This document shows positions 10,136 through 21,117 of a stretch of 64,000 nucleotides of DNA, piece by piece; position 1 is the first letter of the stretch; every line of letters begins with the position of its first letter. Location: positions 62,001 to 126,000 of the forward strand of contig NZ_CP016305.1 in assembly GCF_002285905.1 (NCBI RefSeq), read 5' to 3'. The notes beneath the pieces are model-generated. The model worked only from the letters and a program-made list of their open reading frames with translations. It was not told the origin of the DNA and made no database searches. Position numbers and translations under genes: made by a program. The stretch comes from Rickettsia sp. MEAM1 (Bemisia tabaci) (GTDB lineage: Bacteria; Pseudomonadota; Alphaproteobacteria; Rickettsiales; Rickettsiaceae).

Positions 10136-12574
10136 ATGAAAGAATTTCCGAAAAATTATAATTTTATCGAAAGCGAAAAAAAATGGCAAAAAATTTGGCA
10201 AGAAAAGCAAATTTATGCATACAATGAGAATATCGCTAAAGATGAAACATTTGTTGTAGATACGCCTCCCCCGACTGTTTCGGGACAGCTCCATATCGGG
10301 CATGTTTATAGCTATACACAGACCGATTTTATAGTACGGTTTCAGCGTATGATGGGAAAAAATATTTTCTATCCTATGGGCTTTGACGATAACGGACTGC
10401 CGACTGAGCGACTTGTTGAAAAGCAAAGACAAGTCAAGGCGTATAATATGGGCAGAGAAGAATTCATAAATATTTGTAATGAGGTAGTAGCAAGCGAAGA
10501 AGAAAAATTTAGAAGTTTGTTTAATCAAATCGCTTTATCGGTAGACTGGAATTTAGAATATCAAACAATCAGTCCGCTATCTCGTAAAATCTCACAAATG
10601 TCTTTTCTTGATTTAGTAAAAAAAGGTGAGGTTTATCGTAATAATCAGCCAATTTTGTGGGATCCAGTAGACGGCACAGCCCTTGCTCAAGCTGATATTG
10701 AGGATAAGGAAAAAACCTCATTCATGAACTATATCACTTTTAAAACTGAAGCAAATGATGAATTTACCATCGCAACTACCCGACCTGAACTATTACCTTC
10801 TTGCGTTGCCGTATTCTATCACCCAGACGATAAGCGTTATCAGCATTTAGCAGGAAAGTTTGCCGTTACTCCGCTGCTTAATGTTAAAGTCCCGCTTTTA
10901 GCCGACCCGTTAGTGCAGCAAGATAAAGGCACAGGGCTTGTTATGTGCTGCACATTTGGTGATCAAACTGATATTATTTGGTGGAAAACGCATAATCTGC
11001 CTTTGAACACTATTATTACCAAAAAAGGTACGATAGATTTCCCTCATGAGATCGGAATAGACGGCTTAAAAATAAAAGAAGCAAGAAGCAAGATAATAGA
11101 TATTTTAAAAGAGCAAGAATTGCTTGTTAAGCAAGAAGAGATTATCCAAACTGTTAAATGTGCTGAGCGTTCAGGTGCACCTCTTGAGGTACTGACTGTG
11201 CCACAATGGTTTGTTAAAACTATATCGCATAAAGATGAGCTATTAAAAAGAGCAAACGAACTAAATTGGCATCCTAAAAATATGAAAATTCGTTTAGATA
11301 ACTGGATTAATGCCATATCTTGGGACTGGTGTATAAGCAGGCAGCGTTATTTTGGCGTGCCATTTCCTGTTTGGTATTCTAAAAGAATCGGCGAAGAGGG
11401 TAAAATTTTATACGCTGATATTTCGCAATTGCCTGTTGATCCTTTAAAAGATTTGCCTGCTGGCTATAGCAAAGATGAAGTAGAGCCTGACTTAGACGTT
11501 ATGGATACTTGGGCAACTAGCTCTGTTTCGCCGCAACTTTCAACATGGGGTATTTCTGATGAGTTTGCCGTGAATAAGGATAGGCATGATAACTTATTCC
11601 CAATGGATTTAAGACCACAAGCACATGAGATTATTAGAACTTGGGCATTTTATACTATCTTAAAAGCTCATCTACATCAAAATACTCTACCATGGAAAAA
11701 TATCATGGTAAGTGGTTGGTGCTTGGGTGAAGATCGTAGTAAAATTTCTAAATCTAAAGGGAATGTATTAGTACCAGAAAAATTGCTAGAGCAATATGGT
11801 TCTGATGTTATACGTTATTGGTCAGCTAATTCAAAATTAGGAGCTGACACTGCCTATTCAGAGGACGTAATGAAAAATGGCAAAAGGCTTGTTAATAAGC
11901 TATGGAATGCTGCTAAATTTGTTTCACAGCATTTTGATAAATTATCTGATGAAGACAAAAAAGCAAATCTTATAGATGTGAAAGAAAAAATTACTCATGA
12001 ATTTGATCAGTGGATAATTAATAAGCTAGTAGAGCTAGTAAATAATACAACAAACGAGTTGCAAAATTATGAATATGCTAACGCTATGCATTTAACGGAA
12101 AAATTTTTCTGGTCAGTATTTTGTGATAATTATTTAGAAATCAGTAAAACACGTGCTTATAATGAAGAAAATAAAAACCCTAGCGGACAATATAGTAGCA
12201 TATTAACGCTTTATCACGTTATGCAAACCTTACTTAAACTATTTGCACCATTTATGCCACATATTACCGAGGAGTTGTATCAAATATTATATAGTGAAAA
12301 TTCTATTCACATTAAAGGTAATTGGGTTAATTATAGTAATTTAAACTATAAAGTCGAACCAGAACAAGCAGAAGGCTTGCTTGAAATTTTAGATCATGTT
12401 AGAAAATTTAAAGCTGAAAAGAATCTATCCATAAAAGCAGAAGTACAATTGCTTGAAGTTAGCGGCATTGAATTATCCGAAGAATTGACATTAGATTTAA
12501 AAAATGTTACATCAGCAAAAGAAATAAAATTCAAACCAACAAATAATGAAATTAAAGTCAGTATTCTCACCTAA
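10136..12574 (+). CDS. valS: Valyl-tRNA synthetase
   Basis: It attaches valine to tRNA-Val. The 812-residue class I enzyme has HIGH at residues 53-56 and the KMSKS-type signature as KISKSKGN near residue 535, with the editing domain between them and an anticodon-binding helical domain after. It lacks the long C-terminal coiled-coil arm of most bacterial ValRS and is shorter than them (typically about 880-950 residues). This agrees with published reports that rickettsial ValRS is of the archaeal type. The last 29 bases overlap the next gene. Confidence 0.95.
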   Translation: MKEFPKNYNFIESEKKWQKIWQEKQIYAYNENIAKDETFVVDTPPPTVSGQLHIGHVYSYTQTDFIVRFQRMMGKNIFYPMGFDDNGLPTERLVEKQRQVKAYNMGREEFINICNEVVASEEEKFRSLFNQIALSVDWNLEYQTISPLSRKISQMSFLDLVKKGEVYRNNQPILWDPVDGTALAQADIEDKEKTSFMNYITFKTEANDEFTIATTRPELLPSCVAVFYHPDDKRYQHLAGKFAVTPLLNVKVPLLADPLVQQDKGTGLVMCCTFGDQTDIIWWKTHNLPLNTIITKKGTIDFPHEIGIDGLKIKEARSKIIDILKEQELLVKQEEIIQTVKCAERSGAPLEVLTVPQWFVKTISHKDELLKRANELNWHPKNMKIRLDNWINAISWDWCISRQRYFGVPFPVWYSKRIGEEGKILYADISQLPVDPLKDLPAGYSKDEVEPDLDVMDTWATSSVSPQLSTWGISDEFAVNKDRHDNLFPMDLRPQAHEIIRTWAFYTILKAHLHQNTLPWKNIMVSGWCLGEDRSKISKSKGNVLVPEKLLEQYGSDVIRYWSANSKLGADTAYSEDVMKNGKRLVNKLWNAAKFVSQHFDKLSDEDKKANLIDVKEKITHEFDQWIINKLVELVNNTTNELQNYEYANAMHLTEKFFWSVFCDNYLEISKTRAYNEENKNPSGQYSSILTLYHVMQTLLKLFAPFMPHITEELYQILYSENSIHIKGNWVNYSNLNYKVEPEQAEGLLEILDHVRKFKAEKNLSIKAEVQLLEVSGIELSEELTLDLKNVTSAKEIKFKPTNNEIKVSILT

Positions 12575-13292
12575 AAATATTTTAGGTTCTATTCTCTTGC
12601 TTTTTGCCAGTATATTTTTTTATACTCACGTGCTTGAACATGATTGGCATTATAAAGTGCCAACCGATGAAGAAGTAAAAAAATATAGAATTAGTGAGAA
12701 TACGACTCTCTCACTCTATCAAGTTATGAAAGATACTCATGAGTTGTTAACTAAGCACAATATTAATTATTGGATAGACGGAGGCACCTTACTTGGGGCA
12801 GTTCGTCATCAAGGGATAATACCTTATGATGATGATCTTGATATTGGCATAATGCAGGAAGATGAGATAAGGCTACAACAAATATTCCCTGAGTTTCAAA
12901 AACTAGGCTATTCTATTTCTCATGATTTAGCTTATGCAATATGTCAAAAAGGCTGTATTGATATTTTTACTTTTCAAAAAAACCAAAATAAATTTATTCA
13001 TTCTAACTTAAAAACACGCACTCAATATCCTAATGATTTCTTTTATGATCATGAATTATTGCCTTTAAAAAAATATAAATTTGGTGATATAGAAGTTTAT
13101 GGTCCCTATAACCCAAAGGAAAATTTAAATAGACAATATCCTGAATGGGATAAATATGCGGTGATACATCATCCACACACTTTTCATTTGTTTTTTCTAT
13201 CAAATATCGAGAGAAAAACTAAATTCATCTTAACGCCGAAATTATTAAAACCGGCTAAAGCACTTAAGCCCTTAAAAAATAGAGTAAACTAA
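12546..13292 (+). CDS. LicD-family protein (phosphocholine/phosphosugar transferase-like)
   Basis: The 248-residue protein has an N-terminal hydrophobic segment ([19 protein letters not shown]) that probably anchors it in the inner membrane. The LicD signature follows: [16 protein letters not shown] and then [10 protein letters not shown], the acidic metal site of this nucleotidyltransferase-fold family. Family members decorate surface glycans with phosphocholine or similar groups; the substrate here is unknown. It overlaps valS by 29 bases and may be read from the same transcript. Confidence 0.88.
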   Translation: MKLKSVFSPKNILGSILLLFASIFFYTHVLEHDWHYKVPTDEEVKKYRISENTTLSLYQVMKDTHELLTKHNINYWIDGGTLLGAVRHQGIIPYDDDLDIGIMQEDEIRLQQIFPEFQKLGYSISHDLAYAICQKGCIDIFTFQKNQNKFIHSNLKTRTQYPNDFFYDHELLPLKKYKFGDIEVYGPYNPKENLNRQYPEWDKYAVIHHPHTFHLFFLSNIERKTKFILTPKLLKPAKALKPLKNRVN

Positions 13293-13311
13293 CGTTACTA
13301 GATGATACTAC

Positions 13312-13500
13312 AAACTAGAATTATTAGAAATAGTAGAGCAATATCATGCAGATATAGGATTATTATTAGATTATTTTGATCAAAAAGGAAACGTTGATTA
13401 TAACACAGGTCTAACTTTATGTGTTAAATCATCTCTCAAGAAATACTACCTCTTACCAGCAAAGGCTTTAATTTTGCTTAAAAATTTTACAAAAGAATAA
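13312..13500 (+). pseudogene. Open-frame remnant with no start codon
   Basis: An open frame of about 62 codons begins right after a stop at 13,303-13,305 and ends at 13,500. It reads KLELLEIVEQYHADIGLLLD and continues with YFDQKGNVDYNTGL and YYLLPAKALILL. No start codon or ribosome site precedes it. The composition is protein-like, so it may be the end of a lost gene. I do not recognise the family. Confidence 0.35.
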
Positions 13501-13560
13501 TTGCATTTAAAATTGCTATAGCTCATAATGGTTAATTTAAATTAACTATTATGAAAAATT

Positions 13561-14850
13561 ATGAGCAGTAAGCTTGAAATAATATTAAACTATTATAATA
13601 ATATATCAGCTTTTTCAACATGCTTATGGAAAAGTACTACTGCACTTGCAAGGTTTGATTTTGGTAAATTATTTAAAATATGGGGATATGATAAAAATTT
13701 TGATAATTTACCCACAACAACAAAAAATTTTGTTTACACAGAACATTTACAAGCACTATTAAGCAGCATAGCAAAAACTAAAAAATATCAAGGTGAAAAT
13801 ATTACCGATAAAAATTGGCAAAATATTTTTAACGAACTAAATAACTATGATCATTTTTTACATATAAAATTACAAAAATTAATAGGAATAGAAAATAAAA
13901 ATCTTATTGACGCAATTCTAAAATATATAGGAGATATAAAATCACTAGAATTTATTGAGTTACGTAATAAAGTTCAGTTGTTTTTAGAGAATAATTTTGA
14001 GCATTACGCAAAATTATTTGAATCAGCAGAAAAAATTTCTAATACGTCATATCCGCTCACTAAAGAATATTTCCTATATCGATATGTTGCTAAGGCAATA
14101 TTATATAAGCCAAACGTGAATTATGCAGAAGAATTTAACAAAGAAAAAGAGATACATTTAAATTTTGTAAGGTATATTAGTTCATTAAAGCAAAGTTACT
14201 TTAAGCTAGAAAAAGCTAAAGATCAATTTAACGAGGAACATAAAATTAACTCTTGACTAATAGAAAAATCCAATTCTATTAGCAGCCATTCTGGCAAAAT
14301 AGCATTGACTTATAGTACTCTTATAACAGGAGTAATATTACTTCGTTCATATGTATTTGATGAAGAAGAACCACTATATGAGCTGTGTGCTTTACCAACT
14401 ACTATTCTTGCTATATTACAACTTTTATTATCTTTTCCGAGTACCGTATTATCAAGTAAACAAACCAAAATCATTAATTATAATCTGTTTAAGGAATTAG
14501 AAAGTAAAACAAACGATAAAAGTCATTTTGAAGATATTAAATTTTTATTTGATAATACTCCTACCTTTTCTGATAATTTGATAAATAATGTAGTTATTTG
14601 TTTTAGATATGCAGCAAATCTACTATTACAGCCTATTGATTTATTAAATAATAATACTGTAAATTATTTTATAACATGTACCGCTCTACGTTGGTTATCC
14701 GCAGCTGGAGTCGTCGAAGAACAAAGTAAAGTTACGAGCTTTATGCACAATAAGCTACTTGGATTTTTGCACAATAAAATTGTTCCTGCTTTAATTGAAA
14801 ATAAGTTGTTTTCGTCTGAAGAAACTAAACAACCCTCAGCTATAAGCTGA
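13561..14850 (+). pseudogene. Unknown gene split by an in-frame TGA stop
   Basis: Two frames, 13,561-14,256 and 14,290-14,850, are in the same phase, and only one stop (TGA at 14,254-14,256) separates them. The second part has no ATG start but is open straight after the stop. The N-terminal half is soluble and helical (opening MSSKLEIILNYYNNISAFST); the C-terminal half has a hydrophobic region near LCALPTTILAILQLLLSF. I do not recognise a domain. The last residues (ETKQPSAIS) are read from the 41-bp palindrome, so the 3' end is also altered. Either a pseudogene or two fragments of one former protein of about 430 residues. Confidence 0.65.
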
Positions 14851-14863
14851 GGGTTGTTTAGTT
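14823..14863. repeat. 41-bp perfect palindrome (IS200-type right-end-like), copy 1
   Basis: The arms AACTAAACAACCCTCAGCT are exactly complementary around a 3-base loop. The same 41 bases occur at 30,623-30,663. One arm plus the loop equals the right end of the three IS200-type elements in the window (CAGCTTATAGCTGAGGG then TTGTTTAGT). It could act as a bidirectional terminator between the split gene and the PHA depolymerase gene. Confidence 0.85.
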
Positions 14864-14886
14864 ATTATTAAATTCAAGAATAAATT

Positions 14887-16164
14887 ATGATTAACTATGA
14901 TTTAAATACTAATTATACATACTATGTGCTGGAGGGGTTAAGAGCACAAATAGCCCCTATGCATTTAGGCATAAAGATTTTGAAAGAAGCATATGAGCGT
15001 GAATCATTAGAGGAGAATGGTTTTGCTAGAATCATGCATTCTTACTTAACGCTTTGTGAGCGTATGACTAGAAAATATGAAAAGCCAGAATTTAATATCC
15101 TTGAAACTACTATTGATAACAAAGCCTGTAAGATCAATGAAAAAGTTATATTGAAGAAGCCTTTTTGTGAGTTACGTCATTTTGAAAAATTAGGTTTTAA
15201 AAATGCACTACCTAAATTGTTGATAGTAGCACCTATGGCAGGTCACCACGCTACGTTACTCCGCTCAACTGTGCAGGAATTATTACCATATACGGATGTC
15301 TATATTACCGACTGGACGGAAGCAAGCTATGTACCGCTTGAAGCAGGTTCTTTTGATATGGATGATTACATTGATTACGTAATGGAGTTTATTAATTTTC
15401 TAGGACCAAATGTTCATACTATGGCTGTTTGTCAACCGACTGTACCTCTACTTGCTGCTATTAGTTTAATGTCGAAAGATAATAGCCCAAACGTTCCAAG
15501 CTCAATGATTTTAATGGGCGGTCCTATTGATGCTAGAAAAAACCCAACAGCAGTAAATGAATTTGCTCTAAGCAAAAGTTTGGAGTGGTTTTGCAAAATG
15601 GTTACAATGCAAGTACCACCTAATTATCCTGGTCATGGTAGAAAAGTATATCCAGGATTTTTACAACTTGCAGGTTTTGTAAGCTTAAATCTATTTCGTC
15701 ATATAGATTCGCATTTGGAATTATGGCAAAATTTATTAAATTGCGATTATCAAAAAGCTGATCATACTATTAAATTTTATGATGAATATTTAGCTGCTAT
15801 GGATATGCCGGCAGAATTTTACCTACAAACTATCGATGAAGTATTCCAACAATTTTCACTAGCAAGAGGCAAATTAGTTTCAGAGCAACGTCCTATTGAT
15901 TTAAAAAATATTACTAAATGTGCATTACTTGGTATAGAGGGAGAACTTGACGACATTGCAGCAGTTGGTCAAACCAAAGCTGCTTTAAAGCTTTGTGCCA
16001 ATATTCCCGAATCAATAAAGAAATATCATTTACAAAAAGGTGCAGGACATTATGGCGTATTTAGCGGCAGTAAGTTTAAACAGTTTATAGTACCTGTTAT
16101 TAAAAGCTTCATATACGATTTTGACCAAGCTAATTTTAAACAACCTAAAGCTAAAATGGTTTGA
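14887..16164 (+). CDS. phaZ: Intracellular polyhydroxyalkanoate depolymerase
   Basis: It is expected to hydrolyse stored poly-3-hydroxybutyrate in the cytoplasm. The 425-residue protein fits the usual length and shows the family landmarks: LRAQIAPMHLGIK near the start, PKLLIVAPMAGHHATLLR (oxyanion region), the lipase-box-like VCQPT with the nucleophilic Cys near residue 182, and a late HYGVFSGSKF with the catalytic His. No PHA synthase is in the window. The palindrome just upstream probably isolates it from the preceding transcript. Confidence 0.9.
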   Translation: MINYDLNTNYTYYVLEGLRAQIAPMHLGIKILKEAYERESLEENGFARIMHSYLTLCERMTRKYEKPEFNILETTIDNKACKINEKVILKKPFCELRHFEKLGFKNALPKLLIVAPMAGHHATLLRSTVQELLPYTDVYITDWTEASYVPLEAGSFDMDDYIDYVMEFINFLGPNVHTMAVCQPTVPLLAAISLMSKDNSPNVPSSMILMGGPIDARKNPTAVNEFALSKSLEWFCKMVTMQVPPNYPGHGRKVYPGFLQLAGFVSLNLFRHIDSHLELWQNLLNCDYQKADHTIKFYDEYLAAMDMPAEFYLQTIDEVFQQFSLARGKLVSEQRPIDLKNITKCALLGIEGELDDIAAVGQTKAALKLCANIPESIKKYHLQKGAGHYGVFSGSKFKQFIVPVIKSFIYDFDQANFKQPKAKMV

Positions 16165-16249
16165 TAAAACTCTAATAATAGTATGTCATAATGCGATTCG
16201 ATTGCGGTATCTTAAGGACACGGCTAGTAAGATTCATTTTACTATATTT

Positions 16250-17128
16250 CTAGTTTGGTCTTCCCATCTCAATAATAGTTGAATCTTTAAAATCAGTATT
16301 TATTAAAAAAGGTACGGTAATATAAGCTTGTATTCTATTATTAGCTACTTCTTGTGCTATACTATCATCAATTGGCTCGCTAAAGCTTTTACTATATTTA
16401 AGAAGCTTCGTAGCAGCTTTTAAATTTACTAAATAACCTGTAGAAGTATAAAAATACCTTTGGCTACCAATTTTTTTAAGATAAGGATTATTATAAATTT
16501 TATAAAATTTTTGCCTCGGTAGATGCATTAAAAATAAATAGACTAGATCCCAATCACTAGGTAAAGATTTGATTATGGTTGAGAATTTCTTATAAAAATT
16601 TTCTTCTAATATAGCATCGTCTTCTAAAATTAAGGCATATGGAATATTTTCTTCAACCATTTTAAGCCAAATTTCTCTATGGCTACAATAACACCCAAAT
16701 TCACCCGCGGTTAAAGTGCGATTTAATATCTTGCTATTTGCATAATAATTTATATTCTCTGATGGACAAACAATAGTATAATTATTATCTAAAAGGGAAG
16801 AATTATTCTTTACATCTAAACCAGTAAACTTTTCTCCTTTTTGGTTTGTTATAGATAATTCATAACCATCTACTGCTCTAAATCTTTCATAAGGTAAATT
16901 AATATCAATAAATTGTTTATTTATATTATTATATCTATTGGTACTATGATCTAGATTAATTACAAAAATTTTAATATCTTTTTCACTAATTGGATTATTT
17001 TTTAACTGATAAGTAATATAGAATAAAGAAATTTCATTTGATCCAAACTTACAAAATATTAATAGGCAGCTAATTATAATAAATAATATAAAAAAATACT
17101 TTTTAATGTGATAAATTTTATTTTTCAT
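16250..17128 (-). CDS. Glycosyltransferase family 25 (LPS-type)
   Basis: The 292-residue protein has an N-terminal membrane anchor (FILFIIISCLLIFCKFG), then the GT25 core: VINLDHSTNRY, the region FGCYCSHREIWLKMVEENIP and the acidic motif ALILEDDAIL that binds the metal-nucleotide sugar. GT25 enzymes usually add galactose or glucose to lipooligosaccharide. It overlaps the end of the GT10 gene by 11 bases, so the two form an operon of surface-glycan transferases. Confidence 0.9.
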   Translation of the reverse strand: MKNKIYHIKKYFFILFIIISCLLIFCKFGSNEISLFYITYQLKNNPISEKDIKIFVINLDHSTNRYNNINKQFIDINLPYERFRAVDGYELSITNQKGEKFTGLDVKNNSSLLDNNYTIVCPSENINYYANSKILNRTLTAGEFGCYCSHREIWLKMVEENIPYALILEDDAILEENFYKKFSTIIKSLPSDWDLVYLFLMHLPRQKFYKIYNNPYLKKIGSQRYFYTSTGYLVNLKAATKLLKYSKSFSEPIDDSIAQEVANNRIQAYITVPFLINTDFKDSTIIEMGRPN

Positions 17129-18073
17129 TTAGTAAAGGTAACAAAGGTAAAAGTTTTCCTTTTAATTTCTCTTTTATTATGGGGTAATTATTTAAAGAAT
17201 TGGGTACAATTGAGTTATTATATATTTCACAATATTTTTCGTCATTTTGATCAACAGAAATAATATAGTTATATAGATCTTCTTCTGAAGCAAAATCTTT
17301 AGCAAATATTACTGCCTTAGGATTTACGTCTTTAACATAGCTTTTATCTGCATAATAAATAGGCGCCGCTCCAGCTAGATAAGCTTGGAAAGGTTTTTCA
17401 GTAACATAGCCTTCATACGTTTTATTTTCATAAGCAATTACAAATTTGCATTCAGATAACCACTCTCTAGTGTTTTCTTTAGGTACTACTCTAGCTTCGT
17501 TATTTAAGTATTTACCTCCGCTTCTTATTCTTTTATATGATGATAGCTTGTGAAAAAATTTATCTCTTGCAACGCAACCATCAAATTTTTCAGTATCATC
17601 TATATGTGCACTAACAAGAAAACAAGCAAAATGCGGCTTATTCGGGTTGCATTTAGGTCTTTTATAATTTGTGCTTATCTCATTAGTAAAATACATATAA
17701 TATAGAGGTATCCTTAATGCGGATGATCTATATAATCAAAACCTATAGCTATATCATAATTATCAGGGTTAGGTCTAATAGATTCACCAGTAAAAAATAT
17801 TTTTATATTATTCTTGTTACTAATTTTTTTCTGACCGAAAACACTCTCAATTATAAGGTCATAATTTTTATGATCTATAAGAATTTTTCTTCCACTTTCT
17901 TCAATTATTTCTTTTATCATTGGCAGTTCATATATTGTAAATCCTGACCACATATTGATAAAACTAACTCTTAGAATATTTTCATTTTTTTTGGACTTTA
18001 AATTTTCTATACCATATGTGCAGACAAATACTAATAATATTGATATGCAAATTATAAAAAATTTTTTTAACAT
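17118..18073 (-). pseudogene. Glycosyltransferase family 10 (fucosyltransferase-like), frameshifted
   Basis: The N-terminal part (17,714-18,073) has a signal anchor, then FTGESIRPNPDNYDIAIGFD and ends YIDHPH. The C-terminal part (17,118-17,696) lies in another frame. Reading back in that frame gives LRIPLYYMYF directly before its first Met, which continues the family's usual D-HP-(Y)LR-P-Y line. It then carries the donor-site region VIAYENKTYEGYVTEKPF. One base lost near 17,717 explains the break. Without frameshift correction the donor site is uncoupled from the N-terminal half, so the gene is probably inactive. Confidence 0.85.
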
Positions 18074-18086
18074 TTGAATTATCGAT

Positions 18087-19373
18087 TTATTCTTCTATTT
18101 GTTGTGGTTGAGAATTTTCTGCTTCTACTTCAATAATTTCGGATTTGGAAGAAACAATTTGATAGCGTTCAAGACTTGCAGGTAGCGTTTTATTTCCTGA
18201 ATCAATACCCAGTTTTTGTATATTCTTAACTCTTGACATAAAATTACGATTAAAAGAAGCCGCAAACTTATCATAATTAGTAACCATATTATGTAGATTA
18301 TTGCCAATTTTTTGAGAATAATCTGCTATAGTACCAATAGAGCTTAATAACTTTCTTACCTCTTCAATGATTATTTTATAATTTTCTGAACGACGATGAT
18401 CGGTAATTTGAAATTTTGCAAATGATAGCATATTCATAAGCCCACTAGGGCCTACTGGAAAAATACTACAACCCCAAGCTTTTTGTAAAAAATTAGGATC
18501 GGCTGCAATAACTTTCTCAACGGCTTGTTCAGTGGGTAAAAACATCAAAGTAATAACATTGTTATAATTCTGCTCTTTTTTATTTAAGTCAGCTAAAATA
18601 TTTTCAGCATAATCTTTATTAGCTAGTGACTTTAAATGATAATTCATAGTTTTGCTAAGATTCCCACTATTATCCTGCTCATCAACTAAAAATTTGGAAG
18701 CTTTTGAATCAATCACCATCAAATTACCGGACGGCAGAAAAATAAGTGCATCAGGTCTTAATTTAGTACTATCTGAGGTGGTTAAGCCATATTGCATGAT
18801 GAAATCTAAATTAGAACGTAATCCTGATGATTTTAAGATATTTTCGAGAGTAATCTCAGCAAGTAGCCCTGCCCCAATAGGCGAAAGTAACGACTGTTTG
18901 ATTAAGTCCACTGTGCTTTTAGACTGCTCAATATCTTTATTAAGTGTCCCTATCATAGTAATTAAACGCTCAAACTCACTATTAAACTTTCCAGAAGCAG
19001 TAGCAATATTTTTCTCAGCTAACTCTCTTGCTGCTGTGTTTTCCATTTTATGGATTTCGATAAGTTGCTTGGATAAATCCTTGCCTAAATCAAATAAAGC
19101 AGCTTTAGCCGAAGAAAAGGACTCATTACGTATTTTTTCAGAATCCTTAATAGATTGTTCTTGATACTCCACTCTGCACTTTAGTTGCTCGATTTTTTGT
19201 AAGTAAGCTATTTTTTCTTGATTAAGTAGCTGATTATTGTTAGAGATTTCTAAATTTTGATCTGTTAAGAATTGTAGCTCTGTTTTTAAAGTTCTAACTT
19301 TTATATAAAACCAGATTATTATAACTAGTAAAATAAGTATTATAGTTATGATTACAGGTATTAAATAAGGCAT
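18087..19373 (-). CDS. rmuC: DNA recombination protein RmuC
   Basis: RmuC limits DNA inversions and is a nuclease-fold protein with a long coiled coil. From the chosen start (MPYLIPVIITIILI) there is one N-terminal membrane helix, then a coiled coil to about residue 150, then the RmuC domain with IVDSK-type core (LMVIDSKAS) and LFLPTEQ-like MFLPTEQAVE. The open frame extends to 19,427, but those 18 codons fall in an intergenic palindromic repeat, so the ATG at 19,373 is preferred. It ends 14 bases before the GT10 gene. Confidence 0.9.
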   Translation of the reverse strand: MPYLIPVIITIILILLVIIIWFYIKVRTLKTELQFLTDQNLEISNNNQLLNQEKIAYLQKIEQLKCRVEYQEQSIKDSEKIRNESFSSAKAALFDLGKDLSKQLIEIHKMENTAARELAEKNIATASGKFNSEFERLITMIGTLNKDIEQSKSTVDLIKQSLLSPIGAGLLAEITLENILKSSGLRSNLDFIMQYGLTTSDSTKLRPDALIFLPSGNLMVIDSKASKFLVDEQDNSGNLSKTMNYHLKSLANKDYAENILADLNKKEQNYNNVITLMFLPTEQAVEKVIAADPNFLQKAWGCSIFPVGPSGLMNMLSFAKFQITDHRRSENYKIIIEEVRKLLSSIGTIADYSQKIGNNLHNMVTNYDKFAASFNRNFMSRVKNIQKLGIDSGNKTLPASLERYQIVSSKSEIIEVEAENSQPQQIEE

Positions 19374-19423
19374 AAAGTGAAGTGTTAAATAAGATTTATT
19401 TGTGTGGCTCAATTTTCCCTCTG

Positions 19424-19540
19424 TCACCCCGTGACTTGTTCACGGGGTCCAGTTAAAAATACTAATAAAATTAGTATTTTTAGTTATTTTTCTGGATCTA
19501 GTTCCCAAGCCACGGTATGACACCCAAAGCGTTAAAAACG
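19424..19540. repeat. Dispersed palindromic repeat, family 1 (TCATCCCGTGACTTG type), copy 1
   Basis: The left arm is CACCCCGTGACTTGTTCACG and the right arm is AAGCCACGGTATGACAC, with a central AT-rich ACTAATAAAATTAGTA palindrome. Similar copies lie at 58,449-58,556 and 61,668-61,768. It sits between rmuC and clpX and encodes nothing recognisable. Confidence 0.75.
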
Positions 19541-19567
19541 CAGATACAAGCTACTAGGTGATAAATA

Positions 19568-20854
19568 CTACGCCGGTATGTCTTCAACAGCTGCTTGCTT
19601 TTTACTTGTTTTTGCTGTTGGGGTAATAATAGAAGTAATTATTGGCTCTATTAGCCCTTTAACTACATCTTCTGTAATAGTGACACGCTGTTTCTTCAGC
19701 TCAGCAACTTTATACATACTATCAAGTAAAAGATGCTCAATTATTGAACGAAGACCTCTTGCTCCAGTTTTTTTAGCTAAAGCTTTTTCAGCGATAGCTT
19801 CTAATGCAGAATCCTCAACTATTAACTCAGCTTCATCAAGCTCAAATTGTTTTTTAAACTGTTTTACTATAGCATTTTTTGGCTTAGTTAAAATTGTAAC
19901 TAAAGCTTCTTTATCTAAATCATATAAGGTTGTAACGATTGGTAATCTTCCGATAAATTCAGGAATTAATCCAAATTTTGTTAGATCCTCAATCTCTAAA
20001 GATTTAAGAATTTCTCTGTTAATTTTTTCTTTGTCAATATTTACATTTGCTGCAAAACCTATAGAGCTATTATTTGTTCTAGAAGTTATGATGCTATCAA
20101 TTCCCATAAAAGCACCACCGCAAATAAACAAAATATTTGAGGTATCGAGCTGCACAAAATCTTGCTGTGGATGTTTTCGACCACCTTGCGGAGGAACAGA
20201 AGCAACCGTTCCTTCCATAATTTTAAGTAGTGCTTGTTGTACGCCCTCCCCTGATACATCTCTAGTAATTGAAGGGTTTTCAGATTTTCTAGCAATCTTG
20301 TCAACTTCATCAATATAGATTATACCTTTTTGTGCTTTAGCCACATTAAACTCGGCAGCCTGAAGTAATCTAAGTAAAATATTTTCAACATCCTCACCAA
20401 CATAACCAGCTTCCGTTAAAGAGGTAGCATCAGCCATAGTAAAAGGTACGTCTAAAATTTTAGCAAGTGTTTGAGCAAGTAAAGTTTTACCAGAACCAGT
20501 AGGACCAATTAACAAAATATTAGATTTATTAAGCTCAACATCATTATTGCCTGATTGGACATATTCAAGCCTTTTATAATGATTATATACCGCTACTGCT
20601 AGAATTTTTTTAGCTTGCTCTTGACCAACTACATAATCATTTAAAACTGAACATATTTTTTGCGGAGTTGGAATAGTGGAAGTAATCTGCTTTAACGCAA
20701 TTTTACTCTCTTCTTCCATTATATCCACGCATAAATTTATACATTCATCGCAAATAAATACTGCAGGACCTGCTATTAACTTTTTCACCTCATGCTGCTT
20801 TTTGCTACAGAATGAACAAATTAATTCTTTTTTATTAGCTTCTACTACCATCAA
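19568..20854 (-). CDS. clpX: ATP-dependent Clp protease ATP-binding subunit ClpX
   Basis: ClpX unfolds substrates and passes them to ClpP. The 428-residue protein begins with the zinc-binding domain (CSFC and CDECINLC), then the AAA+ ATPase with Walker A GPTGSGKT near residue 119 and Walker [11 protein letters not shown]. The GARGLR sensor-2 segment is near the C-terminus. The frame has two consecutive Met codons at the start, and either could be used. No clpP or lon is adjacent in this window. Confidence 0.97.
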   Translation of the reverse strand: MMVVEANKKELICSFCSKKQHEVKKLIAGPAVFICDECINLCVDIMEEESKIALKQITSTIPTPQKICSVLNDYVVGQEQAKKILAVAVYNHYKRLEYVQSGNNDVELNKSNILLIGPTGSGKTLLAQTLAKILDVPFTMADATSLTEAGYVGEDVENILLRLLQAAEFNVAKAQKGIIYIDEVDKIARKSENPSITRDVSGEGVQQALLKIMEGTVASVPPQGGRKHPQQDFVQLDTSNILFICGGAFMGIDSIITSRTNNSSIGFAANVNIDKEKINREILKSLEIEDLTKFGLIPEFIGRLPIVTTLYDLDKEALVTILTKPKNAIVKQFKKQFELDEAELIVEDSALEAIAEKALAKKTGARGLRSIIEHLLLDSMYKVAELKKQRVTITEDVVKGLIEPIITSIITPTAKTSKKQAAVEDIPA

Positions 20855-20956
20855 TTTTTCTTTTTTTATGTTTATATACTTAGTTGTCTATCATGATGAC
20901 GTACTTGCATGGCTTAACTCTGTCATCCTGTGGAGGCTTTGTTGCGTGGATCACTT

Positions 20957-21075
20957 ATGTCATTCCTAGCAACGGCGGGAATCCAGAAAAAATTATAAAT
21001 ACAGCAAATTTTTAAAACTAAAAGCTCGATTTCTCTTGCTTTATGCTGGATTCCCGCCGTTGCTAGGAATGACAT
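20957..21075. repeat. Dispersed palindromic repeat, family 2 (CATTCC...GGGAATCCAG type), copy 1
   Basis: Arms TCATTCCTAGCAACGGCGGG and the exact complement CCCGCCGTTGCTAGGAATGA flank about 65 AT-rich bases ending AAAGCTCGATTTCTCTTGC. Related elements, with different arm sequences but the same inner segment, lie at 51,278-51,396 and 52,321-52,440. Confidence 0.85.
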
Positions 21076-21117
21076 AAGTGATCCATGCAACAACGCCAGC
21101 TCGCAATGACGTTTTTG

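Noticed and set aside
14305-14850. Separate gene starting at TTG 14,305
   Set aside because: It is in phase with the upstream frame after only one stop and has no start signal, so a split gene is more likely.
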